64,000 nt of DNA from Shewanella profunda (GCF_023283765.1 NZ_JAKILG010000022.1:1-64000); one strand, 5' to 3'. Shown: positions 48,497 to 57,270, counted from the first letter of the stretch. The notes: a model not told the origin generated them from the sequence alone. A program made the numbers and translations.

Positions 48497-48802
48497 CTAA
48501 AATTCAGGAAGGTTCTCAAGATTATCATCTTCTTTCTTGTTGTCTACGGTTTTCAAGTAACCTGTCCCGTTAACATTTATAACATAGACTTTTTGCCCTT
48601 TGTCATAATTACCTTTACCGTTCTTATATATAGTTAGGAAAGTTGTACCTGTATTTATCGCATCTACAATTGCTTGCCTACTATACGTTGTTCCCTCTAC
48701 CACTTTATCATCTTTATCCTCATGAGCTTTTAACTGCTCAATATGAGAATGTTCTGAATTATAACGCACTGCTGAAATAAGATAATCTGCCCATTTTGAC
48801 AT
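48497..48802 (-). CDS. DUF3892 protein, probable integron cassette gene
   Basis: A 101-residue small protein that I recognise as DUF3892. The start DYLISAVRYN, the central RQAIVDAINTGTTFLT, and the end DNLENLPEF fit that family. The function is unknown. Upstream on minus, an attC site ends with GTTAGGC, and only 22 bases separate it from the ATG, with AAGGAG in between. This is the usual geometry of an integron cassette start. The gene is AT-rich. The cassette's own attC is not evident; a palindrome sits at the expected place. Confidence 0.8.
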   Translation of the reverse strand: MSKWADYLISAVRYNSEHSHIEQLKAHEDKDDKVVEGTTYSRQAIVDAINTGTTFLTIYKNGKGNYDKGQKVYVINVNGTGYLKTVDNKKEDDNLENLPEF

Positions 48803-48824
48803 AATATGTAACTCCTTGTTTGAT

Positions 48825-48884
48825 GCCTAACGTTTAAGAATTTATACGCTGCGCTGTTTGCAAGGCATAAATTGCTTGTTGGAC
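48825..48884 (-). other. Integron attC recombination site, 60 bp
   Basis: The end boxes are GCCTAAC (48825-48831, RYYYAAC) and GTTGGAC (48878-48884, GTTRRRY). The inner arms AAGAATTTAT and ATAAATTGCTT pair with one extrahelical base. Length and layout match classical attC sites. On minus it directly follows the stop of a 47-aa gene and precedes the DUF3892 gene. No integron integrase is in the window. Confidence 0.82.
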
Positions 48885-49028
48885 TTAGTCGATGCTTAGT
48901 ACAAGTTGATTGGCATACTTCATTCCATAGAAACTTTCTTTTTTTGATGCTGACTCTGGGTTACAGAGCAGATTTTTGTCAATTGATGTTGAGTAGTGGG
49001 TAAGTTTTTCATTGAAATTCCTTTTCAT
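48885..49028 (-). CDS. 47-aa integron cassette protein, function unknown
   Basis: A short gene with ATG at 49028 and AGGA eight bases before it. An in-frame TAG stands just upstream and the TAA stop at 48885-48887 directly abuts the attC site. The product is hydrophilic (MKRNFNEKLTHYS at the start, FYGMKYANQLVLSID at the end) with one Cys and no signal peptide or membrane helix. I do not recognise a family. A stop codon touching attC, plus a ribosome-binding site, makes it a convincing gene despite its length. Such cassettes often encode small accessory or toxin-antitoxin-like proteins, but nothing specific is shown here. Confidence 0.62.
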   Translation of the reverse strand: MKRNFNEKLTHYSTSIDKNLLCNPESASKKESFYGMKYANQLVLSID

Positions 49029-49154
49029 TATATTTTCCTATCATACATCTTTAAGCTTGGCTGATTCAAGATGGATTATGCGCTCAATTGAAGCCTCTGT
49101 TGGCTCCGTGAAGCGTCTTAGTTAATGAGCTAGTTTCGATTTGGCTCAAAGGTT

Positions 49155-49538
49155 TCATATTTTTGGCAACATGATATCAAAATCTTCCCAATTAGCTTTT
49201 GACGTAACAAAATTATGCGAAATTGGTCTTTCAGCTATATCAGAGTCCAATATACCTAAACGAATCCTAAGTCGATTAGGATCTTGATCATTAGAGCTGA
49301 ATACTGGTGAACCACATTTTGTGCAAAAATGTCTATTTCGACCAGGTTTAAACGCAAAAGTAGTTAAGCTATTCTCACCTGTTACTATTTCAAAATCAGC
49401 TCTATTGATAAAACCGTTAGTGGCATATGCTGTACCGCTATTCTTCCGACACAAAGAACAGTGGCAATGAATAATATCGCTTATCGGTCCATTTATTTTA
49501 ACCATCACTTCGGCACACAGACATTTACCAACGTACAT
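49155..49538 (-). CDS. GFA (CENP-V/glutathione-dependent formaldehyde-activating enzyme) family protein
   Basis: A 127-residue zinc-binding protein of the GFA fold. The Cys pattern is intact: GKCLCAEV (C7, C9), CHCSLCRK, and FCTKCGSPVF. The family's founding activity is S-hydroxymethylglutathione formation, but most small members are uncharacterised, and GFA genes are frequent integron cassettes. GGAGAAG precedes the ATG, and a degenerate attC ends about 18 bases upstream of it. A 10-bp inverted pair (AGCTCATTAA at 49555 and TTAATGAGCT at 49122) brackets the gene. Codon use is AT-rich like its neighbours. Confidence 0.85.
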   Translation of the reverse strand: MYVGKCLCAEVMVKINGPISDIIHCHCSLCRKNSGTAYATNGFINRADFEIVTGENSLTTFAFKPGRNRHFCTKCGSPVFSSNDQDPNRLRIRLGILDSDIAERPISHNFVTSKANWEDFDIMLPKI

Positions 49539-49556
49539 AGTTTGATACTTCTCCAG

Positions 49557-49616
49557 CTCATTAAAGTTTTAGTATTTATGCGATGTGCTGTTTGTAAAGT
49601 ATAAATGGCACATCGC
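49557..49616 (-). other. Degenerate attC-like site upstream of the GFA gene
   Basis: It aligns without gaps to the attC at 48825 over the left two-thirds, including GTTT-AG-ATTTAT and the shared GCTGTTTG centre and ATAAAT. The outer boxes are decayed (CATTAAA instead of RYYYAAC, and no GTTRRRY at the other side). It also forms GCGATGTGC/GCACATCGC arms at 49580 and 49608. Confidence 0.5.
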
Positions 49617-50202
49617 GCATGTACAGGTTCCTATCTATCATTTAAGCTTCTCTAAATCAAAGCTATTGATTCATAAGAACTCTACCAGAGTGGAGCTAAA
49701 TAAACGAGCGCGGAAAATTGAAAAATGGGCATTGATATAGATGTCTAATCAAAAGTAATACTAAGTTGCCATTTATCAATGAGCAAAAGTAGGCCCACTG
49801 GCGTGTGACTTAACGGTACTGTTTACTTCCAGTAACTCACAAAGGGGCAAAAACAAGTTTGAGTTACAAACGTAATTTAACCTCTACAGTAGTCTTATAA
49901 AGTAGCAGCCGATATTTCTTAGCCACTACTGCTAGTGATGTAAAATAGTTATAAAATATCCGTCGGTTTGTGATTTAATTTACTTAGTTCTAAAATACAC
50001 TCCAGTGGAGGTCGTTTGTAAAAGTGGACATTGAGACAATTATCAACCGACAAGTTTTTGATCACTTTTAATCATCTAGAGGTAATTTATCATGTAAAAT
50101 TGTAAATCCAAGCAGATTAATACGGCCTGAATTTACAATTAAAATAACATTGACAGGGAATCAACCTTTATCAAAAATAAAATTTTTAATAAGTTATAAC
50201 CG
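49617..50202. other. Noncoding AT-rich spacer, 586 bp
   Basis: No ORF of note was found. It has a palindrome CTCCAGTGGAG at 50000-50010, an inverted pair AAAAGTG/CACTTTT at 50020 and 50063, and a perfect 10-bp inverted repeat AATTGTAAAT/ATTTACAATT at 50098-50140 that may end the porin transcript. It could hold a decayed cassette or IS edge. Confidence 0.45.
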
Positions 50203-51423
50203 CTAAAAGCTATAAGAGAATTTTGTCCTTAAATCAGTAGCATCTTTTTGATTATTTTCATAATCCAATATTGAAAAATCAACTGATATACCGCAATTAG
50301 CTAGTTTACCATCAAATTGATATGCAAGATTAACCGTCCATTCATTTAAATCTTTTCCAACTATGGGATTGTCAAAAGATGTATAAAATAATTTACCTTT
50401 AATATTAGAGATAGTAGAACCTAACCCCAGTTGATACGAATTTGTGCCCGCTTCAAATGCAGCAACACCCGCAGTTTTAGTAGTTGCAGTAAACTGATAA
50501 TAAGCTCCTTGACCTATGCCTCTAAAAACTCTATTTTCTCCTTCATTCCCTCCAGCTAATGTATAACCAGCGAAAAAATCTACTCCCCCTTGGCTGAAAC
50601 CTACTTTAAAGCCCAAAAGATCATTATCAACTAGTTCATTTTTATCCCACTTAGTTTTGTAGTACTGCACCGCAATATAACTGTTAAAGTTAGTTGGCAA
50701 TGTATATTCTACATCCGCATAAAGTGCTTGGACTTCATTTATTACATTTGCGTACTGTGAGTTAATTTTAACTTTTTTAGCTATCCGTTTATTAACTTGT
50801 GCGAAAAAGACGCCATCATTACCTATTTTATAAAAGTCGCCAGGGGAACCAGAACCATTATAATCAAAATCAACAAATTCATTATCAACATAAAATGATT
50901 TATCTGTTCGAGTCTGATATTTAGTCACATAACCAATCGAAATATCAGTATCCTCAAAATGACTTGAAGATACCTGATACATTTCAAAAGACTCTTTTAT
51001 CAATCTTGAACCTGAGTTAGCGATCAAGGGTGATGAAAAGTGTTGTCTACCTCCAGAAAACACCGTACCACCAAACTGATATTTCAAAAAAGCTTCTGAT
51101 AATACAAGTCCTTGTGCGTTTATACTGCCCGCAGTTCTATCATCATCATCATTGATGTTACTAACGTATGATCCCTGTACTTCTCCTCCCAATTTAAACC
51201 CATTAAACTCTGATGTATTAAAAGTAACATTACCACCATTCACCCAAATCGAGCTATTCTCTGCATTTGAATCGTCAAAATCTTGTTCGAAATAGTACGA
51301 TTTCGCTGTACCTCCAACATTACCATTGTGTATCCATTCAGAAAAACTTTCAATATCACCATTAGAGAATGCATTATTACTCATTGCTAATATCACCAAA
51401 AAATATTTATTATATTTAAACAT
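50203..51423 (-). CDS. OprD-like outer-membrane porin
   Basis: A 406-residue outer-membrane beta-barrel protein. A signal peptide (about 1-20) is followed by alternating amphipathic strands and a C-terminal Phe (KFSYSF), the BAM targeting signal. The FSGGRQHFSSPLIANSGSRLI segment resembles the GRQ and Arg-rich channel region of the OprD family. It would admit small acids, amino acids or peptides. Codon use is strongly AT-rich, like the cassettes to its left. A long AT-rich leader (51424 onward) divides it from cueP, which is transcribed the opposite way. The substrate is not predictable. Confidence 0.72.
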   Translation of the reverse strand: MFKYNKYFLVILAMSNNAFSNGDIESFSEWIHNGNVGGTAKSYYFEQDFDDSNAENSSIWVNGGNVTFNTSEFNGFKLGGEVQGSYVSNINDDDDRTAGSINAQGLVLSEAFLKYQFGGTVFSGGRQHFSSPLIANSGSRLIKESFEMYQVSSSHFEDTDISIGYVTKYQTRTDKSFYVDNEFVDFDYNGSGSPGDFYKIGNDGVFFAQVNKRIAKKVKINSQYANVINEVQALYADVEYTLPTNFNSYIAVQYYKTKWDKNELVDNDLLGFKVGFSQGGVDFFAGYTLAGGNEGENRVFRGIGQGAYYQFTATTKTAGVAAFEAGTNSYQLGLGSTISNIKGKLFYTSFDNPIVGKDLNEWTVNLAYQFDGKLANCGISVDFSILDYENNQKDATDLRTKFSYSF

Positions 51424-51811
51424 ATAAACCTTATTAACGTTAAGTTACAAACAAGAAATTATATTGAGCAAAATAAAAACCGAAGATAAACAAATAAATT
51501 ACAAACCCAATCAATAATACAAATAAAAACATTTTTAACAGTGATCCATTTCACAACAAAAAATATTAAACTCACAAAAATAACAAATTAAAATAAGACA
51601 TAGGTTTAAAACCAAAGTTAAAAACTTAGGTGGAGGAAATATTAAAAAAGCACTTAAAGGAAAGATTTAAAATAACAAAAAATATTAAATTAATATCAAA
51701 AATGTTAATTCGATCAATATAAAATAAACTACAAACATTACAATAAAAATAGATAAACACATTTAAACAAAATATATTATCTCACAAAAACAACATAGGA
51801 AGATTCATATC
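51424..51811. other. Divergent AT-rich control region between porin and cueP
   Basis: 388 bases of very high A+T. No ORF was found, and no CueR-type palindrome was recognised. Promoters for both genes are expected here. Confidence 0.5.
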
Positions 51812-52363
51812 ATGATTAAAAAAAATATTTTACTAGGACTTATAATTGCTTTTTCAAGTCAATCATATGCCGCCACAATAAATTCAGAAACGTTTAAAGA
51901 TTTAGATTATAAGAGTGCTGTAACAACAGCACATACACTATATAAAAATAATGAAGGGATAATGATAAAAGTTTTACCCAATAGAATAGTTGCAACTTTC
52001 TCAGATGGTAAAAGTAGTTTTGTAGCAATACCAAAAGATCAATTCTTTCTTTCAATAGCTCCGTACATTAATAGCTCTCATCCATGTACTAATCATGTTT
52101 TAACAGGTTGTACCGGTGAGATAAAAAATCAAGTAATGAAAGTTGTCATGATTGATACTGATACAGGTGAAACATTAATAGACAAAAAAGTGACGACACA
52201 ACCTGATGGATTTATAGACTTTTGGGTTCCAAAAGATAAAAACTTAGCATTCAATATTTATCATAAAGCAAAAGACGGAAGCGAAAGAGTGGCAAGAGAG
52301 GTACTGTCTACTTTCAATAATGATAGAACTTGCATTACTACTATGCAACTTATTGAAAGTTAA
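51812..52363 (+). CDS. cueP: CueP-like periplasmic copper-binding protein
   Basis: A 183-residue exported protein with a signal peptide (about 1-20, ending SYA). Three Cys, C92, C100 and C174, lie in HPCTNHVLTGCTGE and DRTCITTMQL. They match the three Cys of Salmonella CueP (96, 104 and 172), including the eight-residue gap between the first two. In Salmonella CueP stores periplasmic copper and supplies SodCII. GGAAG precedes the ATG. It stands alone beside the copper island and ends at a two-way terminator shared with the cop operon. Regulation by a CueR- or CpxR-like factor is known elsewhere but not visible here. Confidence 0.88.
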   Translation: MIKKNILLGLIIAFSSQSYAATINSETFKDLDYKSAVTTAHTLYKNNEGIMIKVLPNRIVATFSDGKSSFVAIPKDQFFLSIAPYINSSHPCTNHVLTGCTGEIKNQVMKVVMIDTDTGETLIDKKVTTQPDGFIDFWVPKDKNLAFNIYHKAKDGSERVAREVLSTFNNDRTCITTMQLIES

Positions 52364-52380
52364 TATTTGAATGCAAAATC

Positions 52381-52413
52381 AAAAAAGACTGGAGTTATTC
52401 CGGTCTTTTTTTA
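52381..52413. terminator. Bidirectional terminator between cueP and the cop operon
   Basis: AAAAAGACTGGA, 5-base loop, TCCGGTCTTTTT with A and T runs on both sides, serving cueP (plus) and the minus-strand operon end. Confidence 0.85.
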
Positions 52414-52543
52414 TATAAAAAATGGAAATCCTTTTCCATAAAATATCATGCACTAACATGATCCGAGTCTTTGTGGTTTTCTTGGGAGCACCTACAAAGA
52501 AGCTCAAGATAATCCCTTATCTGGTTGATGAAACTTTTATTAG

Positions 52544-53035
52544 TTACGACCAGTGCACGTGGGTTATTTTCCAATGACCATCCGCTTGTTTAATTAACAC
52601 AAGCGTTTCCATGGTCATTGAGTCAATACTTTTACCTTTATATTCACCTTGGGCGTGACTTATTGACGTTGAAATAGCAATGTCATCTGTAATCGTTACT
52701 TGGTGTTCTTTTGGCGTTATGGTTAACCCTTTTAAGTAGGCCATATCTGCAAGCATGTGATGATTGGCATAATCCGTAAGTGAACGTTCTACTTTTCCAC
52801 CTTCATAAATTTGCACATTGACAGCTAATGACTGCCTGACAATAGCCTCATTGCCCGTTTGTAATGCAACATGAAATTGTTTGACAACATTACCCGCGGC
52901 GGAATCAACACCGATAAACGTTTTTTGTTCTATAGGGTGAGTTTCATCACCATGGGCGAAGCTCAATGTGCTTTGTCCTGCTGACATCAGTAATATCCCG
53001 GTCGTTATGAGTATTGTTAAAGGGCTATTCTTCAT
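52544..53035 (-). CDS. Exported NTF2-like (SnoaL/DUF4440) protein
   Basis: A 163-residue protein with a signal peptide (about 1-27, ending FAHG) and one cone-shaped NTF2-like domain: VKQFHVALQTGNEAIVRQSL at the start and GHWKITHVHWS at the end. A short His-rich stretch (GDETHP) follows the cleavage site and could bind metal. Similar genes occur at the end of cop clusters, but no copper role has been shown. It is the last gene of the cop operon, 27 bases after copD. Confidence 0.78.
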   Translation of the reverse strand: MKNSPLTILITTGILLMSAGQSTLSFAHGDETHPIEQKTFIGVDSAAGNVVKQFHVALQTGNEAIVRQSLAVNVQIYEGGKVERSLTDYANHHMLADMAYLKGLTITPKEHQVTITDDIAISTSISHAQGEYKGKSIDSMTMETLVLIKQADGHWKITHVHWS

Positions 53036-53062
53036 TTTTATCTCTCTGTTAATTTATAGTGA

Positions 53063-53959
53063 TTATCCAAGGCTCATAGGACCTAGCACGCTCGAAAGTA
53101 CCGCTGTTGTCGCTAATATCAGTACTGCTATTAATGCTTCTAATCCAATCGATTTTTGTAGTTTTTGTTTTGCGAGTAATGGGTTCGCAATCGTTAATTT
53201 CGGTACTAAAACCAATTTATGCCATGCTGCTATAAGCAAAATGATAGCCACCAAACAGAGCTTGATGGTGACCGCAATACCATAATCGGAGCTGAATAAT
53301 TCAGTGGGACTATCAAACAACATCCACACCATTCCCATGCCTGAGAGCAACACAAGAATGACAATCACTATGCCTAAACGACCAAATGTATCCATGACAT
53401 TTTTTATGACGATGTTGTCATCGGTGCTGCATAATTTCCATAATGGATAAAAAGCGCCTATCCAGCTGCCAATGATCAACACGTGTATCAATATTAAGCC
53501 TTGAGCAAGCAATCCCAGCTCAGTGCTATGGCCAATAAAAGTAAACGTGACAGCAATTAACAGACAGCTGAGAATCGCTAATACCGCAGAAAACGTTTTG
53601 ATATAACGGTTCTTATGTAACAGTAAACCACTAACCACTAGCATTATCCCAAAACCGATTAAGCGCCAAAGCACCGTTTGCCCTACCTGGGTTGGCCAAA
53701 GAAAAGCATGCATCTGCGCATCAAATATTCCCGTCAAGCCACTTTCAGCAAAAGCCCCTACTTGAGCAAAATAGTTGATACTGACGGCAATCAACCCCAA
53801 AACGGCACCTACGAAGGTATATTTTGCAACGTTAATACCAAGGTTCGGTTGACCCTTAATGAGATATTGCATCAATGTGCCGCCAATAACGGCGGCAACA
53901 CTCAGATAGATAACCCATTTAGATATCAACACCGATATTTCAAATACGGTTAATATCAT
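53063..53959 (-). CDS. copD: Copper resistance protein CopD
   Basis: A 298-residue inner-membrane protein with about eight hydrophobic helices. Family features are the HAFLWPTQVGQTVLWR stretch, the FIGHSTELG segment with its membrane-side His, and the LIHVLIIGSWIGAFYPLW region. With CopC it is thought to move copper into the cytoplasm, or to balance it across the inner membrane. It starts 14 bases after copC. The length is normal. Confidence 0.9.
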   Translation of the reverse strand: MILTVFEISVLISKWVIYLSVAAVIGGTLMQYLIKGQPNLGINVAKYTFVGAVLGLIAVSINYFAQVGAFAESGLTGIFDAQMHAFLWPTQVGQTVLWRLIGFGIMLVVSGLLLHKNRYIKTFSAVLAILSCLLIAVTFTFIGHSTELGLLAQGLILIHVLIIGSWIGAFYPLWKLCSTDDNIVIKNVMDTFGRLGIVIVILVLLSGMGMVWMLFDSPTELFSSDYGIAVTIKLCLVAIILLIAAWHKLVLVPKLTIANPLLAKQKLQKSIGLEALIAVLILATTAVLSSVLGPMSLG

Positions 53960-53973
53960 GTTTACTCATCCAC

Positions 53974-54396
53974 TTATTGATGTGCAGTGTGCTCGCTAGT
54001 CTCATGCTCCATTGTCATAGGCGGTGCACTGCGAGTGTTCATGCCAGAGTCGTGAAGCATAAAGCTCATGTTGCCTTTCATCTTATGACCGTCGTCACCC
54101 ATGATCATCCAGTTAACTGTGTAATTAGCTGCGTTTAATGCTGGTAGAGCGAATGAAAATGCTGCTTGGCTGGTCGCACTTGAAGGTAATGTTAGCGGTA
54201 CGCTTTGCTGCTTCTCATCTTGCATTGTTAATTTGACCAAACGTACCGGAGCCGTAAAGGTCAGTTCAAGCGTTGTTGGGGCTTGACTTAGCATCGCACC
54301 GTTAGCGGGCATAGAACTACCCAGTCCGACATGAGCAAATGCTGAAGCACTCAGGAATAGACTTGTTACGACTAAAACGTTGTTAAATAATTTCAT
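53974..54396 (-). CDS. copC: Copper resistance protein CopC
   Basis: A 140-residue periplasmic beta-barrel copper chaperone. The signal peptide (about 1-21) ends FAHVGLGSSMP, so mature CopC would start with the copper-binding His. The DGHKMKG segment supplies the other Cu(II) ligands. The C-terminal tail adds extra Met and His (MTMEHETSEHTAHQ), which may bind Cu(I). It pairs with copD directly downstream. Confidence 0.92.
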   Translation of the reverse strand: MKLFNNVLVVTSLFLSASAFAHVGLGSSMPANGAMLSQAPTTLELTFTAPVRLVKLTMQDEKQQSVPLTLPSSATSQAAFSFALPALNAANYTVNWMIMGDDGHKMKGNMSFMLHDSGMNTRSAPPMTMEHETSEHTAHQ

Positions 54397-54511
54397 GATA
54401 TTTCCTTTTATATTGTTTTTAACGATCGAAAAACGGTTTACATAAATGATTAAATATTGGCTTAGCTAACATCTTGGCGCCAAGCTTATAACTCAGTGTA
54501 CGAACGAGGTC

Positions 54512-55225
54512 TTAGAACCAAGCTCTAAAACCAATAACAAACTGGGTTTCTTGTGTTTCTTCCCCTTCATTTCGGGCGTAATCGGCGGTATTACCGAGCT
54601 TCTGACGCCAATCCACACCGATATAGGGTGCGAACTCTCGAACAATCTCGTATCTCAATCGCAGCCCTGCACTGACGTCAGATAAGCCTGAGCCTATTCC
54701 AAGTTCAGCATCGTCCTTACCAAATAAATTAACTTCTACTTCAGGTGTGAGTATCAATTTTTGAGTGATTAACAGTTCATATTCCGCACTCACACGCATA
54801 GCCGTACGGCCTTGATCACCGATGAATAAGGCCGCATCAATATCAAAAAAATATGGCGCTAACCCTTGAACCCCAATCACAGCCCAATTACGGTTCGGCG
54901 TCGGTTTGATATCGGTTTTAATACCGAATTGTACATCCCAGTATGGTGCGATGGGCTTACTGTAAAGAGCCTGAATTTCAAGGTCTTGCTTATCACTATT
55001 TGAATATTCACCTTCGGTTTTAAGCCACAACTTATTCAAATCGTAACCTAACCAGGCTTGTGCACTAAACTGGGTGGGATCTTGCGGATCCACGCCTTTT
55101 TCAAATTGATCCAGCATGACTTTTGTTAATAGAGGATCATCATTACCGCCGGCAAACACAGCTGAGCTAGCCAATGAGGCGCTCAGACTCAACAGTCCCA
55201 ATGCCACTAAATTCGTTTTATTCAT
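54512..55225 (-). CDS. copB: Copper resistance outer-membrane protein CopB
   Basis: A 237-residue outer-membrane barrel of the CopB/PcoB family, ending in Phe. The signal peptide (about 1-25) ends VFAGG. The barrel segments PYWDVQFGIKTDIKP, GLSDVSAGLRLRYEI and FAPYIGVDWRQKLG are typical. AAGGGGAA before the ATG at 55225 sets the start, and longer forms are rejected. It lacks the long Met-rich N-terminus of some CopB proteins; here the Met repeats are in CopA instead. A 12-bp palindrome CTTGGCGCCAAG (54473-54484) lies in the gap to copC. Confidence 0.9.
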   Translation of the reverse strand: MNKTNLVALGLLSLSASLASSAVFAGGNDDPLLTKVMLDQFEKGVDPQDPTQFSAQAWLGYDLNKLWLKTEGEYSNSDKQDLEIQALYSKPIAPYWDVQFGIKTDIKPTPNRNWAVIGVQGLAPYFFDIDAALFIGDQGRTAMRVSAEYELLITQKLILTPEVEVNLFGKDDAELGIGSGLSDVSAGLRLRYEIVREFAPYIGVDWRQKLGNTADYARNEGEETQETQFVIGFRAWF

Positions 55226-55236
55226 CTGTATTCCCC

Positions 55237-57270
55237 TTATTTCACCACGACTTTTCTGAACATGCCTGGCATGTGGAATAACAAGTGGCAATGATATGCC
55301 CATTGCCCTTTTGCATCGGCGGTGACTAAGTAACTGATCTTAGAACCCGGCTGAACTAATACCGTGTGCTTACGGGGAATAAAATCAGGGTCGCCTGTCT
55401 CTAACTCACTCCACATACCATGCAAATGCATAGGGTGAGTCATCATCGTGTCGTTCACTAAGGTGATCCGCAGTCTTTCTCCGTATTCAAACTCTAATGG
55501 CGCGGCGTCCATAAATTTCACCCCATTCACAGACCACATATATCGGTTCATATTGCCGGTTAAATGCAGTTGAATTTCGCGGCTAGGTTGGCGCGTGTCG
55601 TAGGTAGGATGTAAGCCTTTAATATCGCCATAAGTTAATACTTTGCGATTAAATTGTTGTTGATGGTCACGCAATCCAATCCCGGGATCGTGTAAACCAC
55701 TTTTTGGGGCATCGGCACGCATATCCACTTGTGGGCCGAACTCGGTGTCAATGTGTTTAATTTCATTGTTACTGCCAAAGCCTGCAAGCCCTAATCCTGA
55801 GACTGTCGCTTTAGCAGTCCCCATGGCCATTTTGCTGTGATCCATGCCTGACATATCACCGTCGCCCATAGCCATCTTGCTGTGATCCATGCCAGGCATA
55901 TCACCGCCGCCCATAGCCATTTTGCTATGATCCATGCCAGGCATATCACCGCCGCCCATAGCCATCTTGCTGTGGTCCATGCTTGGCATATCACCGCCAC
56001 CCATGTTCATTTTGCTATGTTCCATGCCTGACATATCACCTGCGCCCATGTCCATTTTGCTATGATCCATACCGCTCATATCCATACCACTCATGTCCAT
56101 ACCACTCATGTCCATGCCCATATCACTGTGGCTAAGGACTGGCCTTGGATCCATTGGTGGAATAAGAGCATGTAAACTGGCATCTGAAGTAAGGTTACCT
56201 ACCGTAAAGCCGGTGCGGTCAATACTTTGAGCGAAAATACAGTAAGCATTATCAACCTCTGGCTCAATAACCACATCATAGGTTTCAGCAACACCGATTC
56301 GAAATTCATCCACAGAAACCGGTTGAATGTTCTGACCATCACTGGCGACAACACTCATCTTTAGGCCCGGTATACGCACATCAAATATGGTCATAGCAGA
56401 ACTATTTATAAAGCGTAAGCGCACCTTCTCACCTTGTTCAAACAACCCTTGCCAGCCCTGTTGCGGAGGATTGCCATTCATTAAATAGGTGTAAGTTGAA
56501 CCAGTAACATCAGATATGTCGCTGTCACTCATGCGCGCGTTATTCCACATCGAACGAGCGTTCCACGTATTGGCTAAGCCATTTTTATTCACGTCAGAGA
56601 AAAAATCCATTACCGTACGCTCACGGTAATTATAGTAATCGGCTTGTTTCTTTAATTTGGCATAAATGTTTTCAGGGGCTTCGTCAGACCAATCAGACAG
56701 CATGATCACATAGTCACGGTCATATATGACCGGATCGGGGGTCGCAGGATCAATCACAATAGCACCGAATAAACCGGTTTGTTCTTGATAGCCTGAATGA
56801 CTGTGATACCAATATGTGCCACTTTGCTGGACGGTAAATTGATACTCAAATGTTTCACCGGGTTTAATGCCATCAAAGCTAAAGCCAGGCACACCGTCCA
56901 TTTCGGTGGGTAAAATAATACCGTGCCAGTGAATAGAGCTATCATGGTCGAGGTTATTTTTTACTCTTAAGGTGACTGTTTCACCTTCTTTCCAGCGCAA
57001 TAACGGCGCGGGCAGCAATTGGTTGACCACAGTGGCTCGAGCAGATTTCCCGGTAAAATTAACCATTTTATAGTCAATTGATAAGTCGAACACTTTGCCA
57101 GAAAGCTGGCTCAACGATTGGCTTAATGCATTGGCAAAAGCATTTTTAGGGAAAGGGGTCGACATCAATGCCAACATGGCTGATGCACCAAACACAAACC
57201 TGCGTCGGCTGTTGTTGAGTTCACTGTTTGTCGTTTGAGTCATGGGCTTTATCATGTATTGCGATTTCAT
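55237..57270 (-). CDS. copA: Multicopper oxidase CopA
   Basis: A 677-residue periplasmic oxidase that converts Cu(I) to less toxic Cu(II). The Tat signal is SRRRFVFGAS. The cupredoxin copper ligands are complete: SIHWHG, YWYHSHS, HPMHLHG and YHCHLLFHMPGM. A Met/His-rich insert of tandem 15-residue units (MDHSKMAMGGGDMPG and variants) lies between the second and third domains, preceded by MDMSG units. It starts inside the DUF411 stop codon (ATGA overlap), so translation is coupled. copB follows 11 bases later. Confidence 0.94.
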   Translation of the reverse strand: MKSQYMIKPMTQTTNSELNNSRRRFVFGASAMLALMSTPFPKNAFANALSQSLSQLSGKVFDLSIDYKMVNFTGKSARATVVNQLLPAPLLRWKEGETVTLRVKNNLDHDSSIHWHGIILPTEMDGVPGFSFDGIKPGETFEYQFTVQQSGTYWYHSHSGYQEQTGLFGAIVIDPATPDPVIYDRDYVIMLSDWSDEAPENIYAKLKKQADYYNYRERTVMDFFSDVNKNGLANTWNARSMWNNARMSDSDISDVTGSTYTYLMNGNPPQQGWQGLFEQGEKVRLRFINSSAMTIFDVRIPGLKMSVVASDGQNIQPVSVDEFRIGVAETYDVVIEPEVDNAYCIFAQSIDRTGFTVGNLTSDASLHALIPPMDPRPVLSHSDMGMDMSGMDMSGMDMSGMDHSKMDMGAGDMSGMEHSKMNMGGGDMPSMDHSKMAMGGGDMPGMDHSKMAMGGGDMPGMDHSKMAMGDGDMSGMDHSKMAMGTAKATVSGLGLAGFGSNNEIKHIDTEFGPQVDMRADAPKSGLHDPGIGLRDHQQQFNRKVLTYGDIKGLHPTYDTRQPSREIQLHLTGNMNRYMWSVNGVKFMDAAPLEFEYGERLRITLVNDTMMTHPMHLHGMWSELETGDPDFIPRKHTVLVQPGSKISYLVTADAKGQWAYHCHLLFHMPGMFRKVVVK
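55819..56121 (-). repeat. 45-bp tandem repeat coding the Met-rich CopA insert
   Basis: Five full copies plus a partial copy of a 45-bp unit (15 residues; key residues Met, Asp, His, Met, Gly). Several copies are nearly identical at DNA level, and 15-bp MDMSG units follow at 56076-56121. All changes are in frame. Confidence 0.85.

Noticed and set aside
49580-49616. The GCGATGTGC/GCACATCGC hairpin as a simple terminator
   Set aside because: No T run follows on either strand, and its gap-free similarity to the attC at 48825 explains it better.
54512-55303. Longer CopB start at 55303
   Set aside because: The signal peptide begins at the ATG at 55225, which has a clear ribosome-binding site.
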